NCBI GenBank assembly: GCA_902567095.1 | Contig: CACFLG010000013.1 | Location: 1-34,761 of the forward strand | Direction of reading: 5' to 3' | DNA length: 34,761 nt | Source of the DNA: an uncultured OM182 clade bacterium | GTDB taxonomy: Bacteria; Pseudomonadota; Gammaproteobacteria; Pseudomonadales; Azotimanducaceae | Shown: positions 31,838 through 34,761 of the stretch, in pieces | Layout: every line of letters starts with the position of its first letter | Numbering within the stretch: the stretch's first letter is position 1 | Program-made: the position numbers and the translations under genes | Notes under the pieces: generated by a model | Seen by the model: only the letters and a program-made list of their open reading frames with translations | Databases searched by the model: none | What the model was told of the DNA's origin: nothing

Positions 31838-32562
31838 GACATTGCTTCCAATAAATCGTTGACATATTGATTTGCTGGTTGACTAGTAATATTTTCTGGT
31901 GAATCCTCCTGAACTAAAGCTCCGTCCCTCAGCACGACAATCCGTTGACTTAACTTCATAGCCTCAGAAATATCGTGGGTAACTATCACGATAGTTATAG
32001 AGGTCGCTTTTTGCAGTTCGATTATTTCTGAATGCAAGGCCTTTCTGGTAATCGGATCTAAAGACGAAAACGGTTCGTCTAGAAGAATAAGAGATGGATT
32101 CAACATCATTGCACGACAAAGACCAACGCGTTGCTGCTGCCCGCCCGAGAGAGCGTGGGGAAAATTTTTTAATAATTCCTGGTCTAAATGAACTAACTCT
32201 AGAAGCATCTTGACACGCTTTTTAATCACGTCACTGTTCATTCCAATACTTCTAGCTACTATCGATATATTTTCCTCTGCAGTAAGGTGGGGGAAAAGAC
32301 CGGCTCCTTGGACTGCATATCCGATTCTTCTTTGAGTTTGAAGCAAATTCTCACTTGTGACGGGTTCTCCAAAGACATAAGTGGAACCGGAGTCAGCAAA
32401 CCCCACTCCATTAATTAAAGACAATAAGGTTGTTTTTCCGCTTCCGCTCTCACCAACTATTGCGGTAATGACACCAGCCGGAATAGCTAGATTTAAATCT
32501 CGAAAAACTTCCTTGGATCCCAGTGATTTGCAAACGTCTTTCAATTCCACCGTATTTTTCAT
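31834..32562 (-). CDS. ABC transporter ATPase of the osmoprotectant importer
   Basis: A 242-residue nucleotide-binding subunit. Walker A GESGSGKT (37-44), Q-loop region RRIGYAVQGAGLFPHL, signature LSGGQQQR, Walker B LILLDEPFSSLD and the switch His in VTHDISEA are all present. The C-terminal CBS domains found in OpuCA or ProV are missing, so ionic-strength or c-di-AMP sensing through CBS is not expected. It overlaps the fused permease/binding-protein gene by 4 nt, giving a complete two-gene importer. ATG start at 32562. Confidence 0.9.
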   Translation of the reverse strand: MKNTVELKDVCKSLGSKEVFRDLNLAIPAGVITAIVGESGSGKTTLLSLINGVGFADSGSTYVFGEPVTSENLLQTQRRIGYAVQGAGLFPHLTAEENISIVARSIGMNSDVIKKRVKMLLELVHLDQELLKNFPHALSGGQQQRVGLCRAMMLNPSLILLDEPFSSLDPITRKALHSEIIELQKATSITIVIVTHDISEAMKLSQRIVVLRDGALVQEDSPENITSQPANQYVNDLLEAMS

Positions 32563-32606
32563 CAGATATAATCTCTAAAGAGGGTCTTCTTAGCGGTCAG
32601 TCAATA

Positions 32607-34007
32607 CTATTCCTGGACCACACCTTCGACATAATCATAATATTTGAGCAGTTGCCTGAACACTTGTTGAGTATCAAGATCAGCCCCTTCCATTATCTGC
32701 TTAGCCTCAGCCCTGTACCTATCGATAAGGCGACCGCTCTCTAAACGGCCTCGAACAAAGGTCTTCCAAAGATCTAATTCAGTTTCCTCCAGAACTTGCG
32801 GGAAATTTCTACATATATATCGGAAAAGCATTTCTTTGAGTCTGGGGTCGTCGAATTTATCTGAGAAATACTTCAACGAACTCGGCTCAGATTCACTGAT
32901 TTTATCCATCATTTCTCTGTCTTTCGGGTTGAAAAATCCGCCGCTATACAACTGATTTTCAGGGTCAGGGTCTACCTGATAATTATCTTGAGAAAATATC
33001 TGCAGGATATTTTCGGAAAGCTTGGGCGCATTATTCAAGAAGTCTATCCGCTCTTGAATCAACTGCAAATCTAGCTCTTGATTGGCAATAGTTTCTCTGT
33101 CCAAAACAGAAACAGGCGCAACAAAGGGAACTCGACTTATATTGATCTCTATGAACACGGATGAATCACTTTTTAAATCTTCTAAAAGTGATTCATCGGA
33201 AGATTCATTTATGAAATGTGGGTTGCAACTTAAATCATAGCAGATGATGTTATTCGCTTTCAGAGGATGATAAGTCAGAGGGACGATCAATCCCAAATTT
33301 TTCTTCCATCTTTTAAGCTTGGTACTGATTAAAACGACTGGCTGCCTTTTTTTCGGATCTAAAATACTCGAAACATTCAATTTCTTTCTTAGAGTCAGTG
33401 AAAAGTCGAAAAGCTTAGGCTGAGCTTTCTTTAAAACTCGAGCGACTCCAATGGTCGCTCGAACATCGGATAAAGCATCATGTGCGTTTTCATGGAGGAC
33501 ATTATTTGCTCTTGCCAGATCTTCTAACCTGAAACTTACGGATCCATCCTCTTTTTTCGGCCATTCGATCCCATCAGGACGCAGTGCATAGGCGGCTCGC
33601 ATTGGGTCTATCAAGTCCCATCGGCAGTTGCCGCCTTGCCATTCTCTAGCGTAGGGATCTCGCAGATTTCGGTAAAGAAGACGTCTTATTATCTCATCGT
33701 CGAATCGTATATTGTTAAATCCAGAGACACATGTTCCATCCCGAGTGAACTCCTTTAAGATGAGTCGGCAAAATTCGCTCTCACGCGAGCTTTTTTTTAC
33801 TAATTCAAGGTAATCAAGTTTAGTAATCGCAACCGCTTGCGGCGCAGGCAATCTCTCTAAAGAGGGACGGCAAAAAAGTTCGTAACCTTCCTCAATTTGA
33901 TTCAGGTCCGAGTCTGTCCTGATTCCAGCGAACTGTACTGCTCGATCTTGCTCAACATCAGCACCAGTCGTCTCTAAGTCATACCAAAAAAAATTCTTAT
34001 CATTCAT
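32607..34007 (-). CDS. sbcB: exodeoxyribonuclease I
   Basis: A 466-residue 3'-5' single-strand DNA exonuclease (E. coli SbcB is 475) used in recombination and mismatch repair. The DEDDh active site is visible: Asp10 and Glu12 (WYDLETTG), Asp103 (FNNIRFDDE), His176 and Asp181 (HENAHDALSDVRAT). CRWDLIDPMRAAYALRPDGI and the C-terminal KDREMM, FPQVLEETE and GRLESGRL segments match the family's SH3-like and helical domains. I chose ATG 34007, where homology begins; the frame is open to 34076 but the extra 23 residues have no counterpart. It is divergent from the DASS-type gene by 99 bp. Confidence 0.93.
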   Translation of the reverse strand: MNDKNFFWYDLETTGADVEQDRAVQFAGIRTDSDLNQIEEGYELFCRPSLERLPAPQAVAITKLDYLELVKKSSRESEFCRLILKEFTRDGTCVSGFNNIRFDDEIIRRLLYRNLRDPYAREWQGGNCRWDLIDPMRAAYALRPDGIEWPKKEDGSVSFRLEDLARANNVLHENAHDALSDVRATIGVARVLKKAQPKLFDFSLTLRKKLNVSSILDPKKRQPVVLISTKLKRWKKNLGLIVPLTYHPLKANNIICYDLSCNPHFINESSDESLLEDLKSDSSVFIEINISRVPFVAPVSVLDRETIANQELDLQLIQERIDFLNNAPKLSENILQIFSQDNYQVDPDPENQLYSGGFFNPKDREMMDKISESEPSSLKYFSDKFDDPRLKEMLFRYICRNFPQVLEETELDLWKTFVRGRLESGRLIDRYRAEAKQIMEGADLDTQQVFRQLLKYYDYVEGVVQE

Positions 34008-34106
34008 GATCTGACAAGCATAACAATTTAAGTTAGTGTGTGTAGCTTCGAAAACATAGTTTAGAGAGATACGCACATTTTCTTCACCCTAAAAAATTTT
34101 GGCCTA

Positions 34107-34761
34107 ATGATAGGGCCGTTTGCTGCCGCTAGCGTTTTTTTTAGTCTACAGGGACATGGCTGGAACCAAGAAGCGAGCTGGGCGGGAGCCGTAGCTACTA
34201 TTTGCGCCTTTTGGTGGATTTTTGAACCCATCCCAATTCCCGCAACCTCACTAATTCCAATAGGTTTACTCCCGCTGTTTGGTGTTCTTACTCCAAAGGA
34301 AATTGGTCAGTCATATGGCTCTCCAATGGTGCTGCTACTTTTAGGAGGGTTTATTCTTAGCACGGCTATGGCAAAGAGCGGAGCGCACTTACGGGTGGCG
34401 GTAGCTATGATAAATCTTTTTGGCGGTCAGAGCAGTAAAAAACTTGTGTACGGGTTTATGGCCGCTGCCGCAATCCTAAGCATGTGGATATCTAATACCG
34501 CTACAACTTTAATGTTACTTCCGGTTGCTTTAGCAACCATAGAAAGATCAGAAGACAAAAAACTTGCGGCACCGTTGCTTCTTGGAATAGCCTATGCCGC
34601 CAGCATCGGTGGAATCGGCACGCCAATTGGCACACCTCCAAATCTAGTTTTTAGAGAAATCTATCAACAAAATACTGGAGTTGAAGTTGGCTTTTTTACT
34701 TGGATGTCCTGGGGAATCCCAGTAGTCGCTATCCTGATTCCAATTGCTGGATTATGGATAA
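34107..34761 (+). CDS. DASS/SLC13-type sodium:anion symporter, C-terminus cut off
   Basis: An open plus-strand frame of 218 codons that runs off the right edge. The predicted product is hydrophobic, with motifs of the divalent anion:Na+ symporter family: FEPIPIPATSLIPIGLLPL (39-57), the SNT sodium/substrate motif in MWISNTATTLMLLP (126-139) and the glycine-rich GGIGTPIGTPPNL (168-180). Family members carry dicarboxylates, citrate or sulfate; the second SNT motif that would help lies outside the window. ATG 34107 is used. In-frame upstream codons spell LKNFGL, which also looks family-like, and a rare ATT at 34077 with AGAGAG before it could be the true start. Confidence 0.85.
   Translation, partial: MIGPFAAASVFFSLQGHGWNQEASWAGAVATICAFWWIFEPIPIPATSLIPIGLLPLFGVLTPKEIGQSYGSPMVLLLLGGFILSTAMAKSGAHLRVAVAMINLFGGQSSKKLVYGFMAAAAILSMWISNTATTLMLLPVALATIERSEDKKLAAPLLLGIAYAASIGGIGTPIGTPPNLVFREIYQQNTGVEVGFFTWMSWGIPVVAILIPIAGLWI

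Noticed and set aside
1-34761. Mobile elements, prophage genes, CRISPR arrays, toxin-antitoxin or defence systems
   Set aside because: No transposase, integrase, direct-repeat array, phage or defence-type protein was seen; gene content is housekeeping and metabolic throughout.

Overview
The window looks like chromosome from a marine-type gammaproteobacterium with a moderately AT-rich genome. This is an inference from gene content: YdfG, MiaE, RhlB-type helicase, NhaB, exonuclease I (SbcB), M18 aminopeptidase and a CYP153-type alkane hydroxylase point to Gammaproteobacteria. The genus cannot be fixed by eye. No IS element, prophage, CRISPR array, rRNA or tRNA was found. It is ordinary, tightly packed chromosome, with two longer non-coding stretches (13461-13934 and 15296-15774).

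Layout. 1-2.4 kb (minus): end of an ABM-domain protein, ydfG, and an alpha-methylacyl-CoA racemase. 2.5-8.4 kb (plus): esterase-miaE (ATGA overlap), an orphan glycosyltransferase-like gene, argC-aminotransferase (ATGA overlap) and an rhlB-type helicase. 8.4-12.1 kb: nitroreductase, a DUF2237 protein, an acetyl-CoA hydrolase/CoA-transferase homologue whose usual catalytic Glu is a Gly, and CYP153. 12.1-15.3 kb: ammonium transporter with a sigma-54 promoter, TauD-type dioxygenase and two small ORFans. 15.3-17.3 kb: a probable unrecognised small RNA locus and nhaB.

17.5-25.98 kb: HD phosphohydrolase; a plus-strand cluster of GT4 glycosyltransferase, methyltransferase and alpha/alpha-toroid (squalene-cyclase-like) protein; and, converging on it, a six-gene minus-strand run (C-S lyase/aminotransferase, enoyl-CoA hydratase, moaB, moeA, a 59-residue two-helix membrane protein, methyltransferase). 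26.0-28.9 kb: msrA, then purC and a cystathionine-gamma-synthase-family gene in one minus-strand operon whose leader holds a SAM-II riboswitch followed by an intrinsic terminator. 29.0-34.8 kb: M18 aminopeptidase, a two-gene osmoprotectant-type ABC importer (ATPase plus a permease/binding-protein fusion), sbcB, and the start of a DASS/SLC13 transporter that runs off the right edge.

Themes: fatty acid/alkane and branched acyl-CoA metabolism (CYP153, racemase, enoyl-CoA hydratase, CoA-transferase homologue); sulfur amino acids (SAM-II-controlled gene, C-S lyase, MsrA, TauD); nitrogen and salt homeostasis (Amt, NhaB, ABC importer). The strongest non-coding signals are the SAM-II attenuator at 28835-28962, the sigma-54 promoter at 13503-13518, and the uncharacterised transcription unit at 15484-15722. 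The last has a near-consensus sigma-70 promoter, a possible pseudoknot, a 13-nt stretch complementary to the 3' tail of 16S rRNA, and a 13-bp hairpin.
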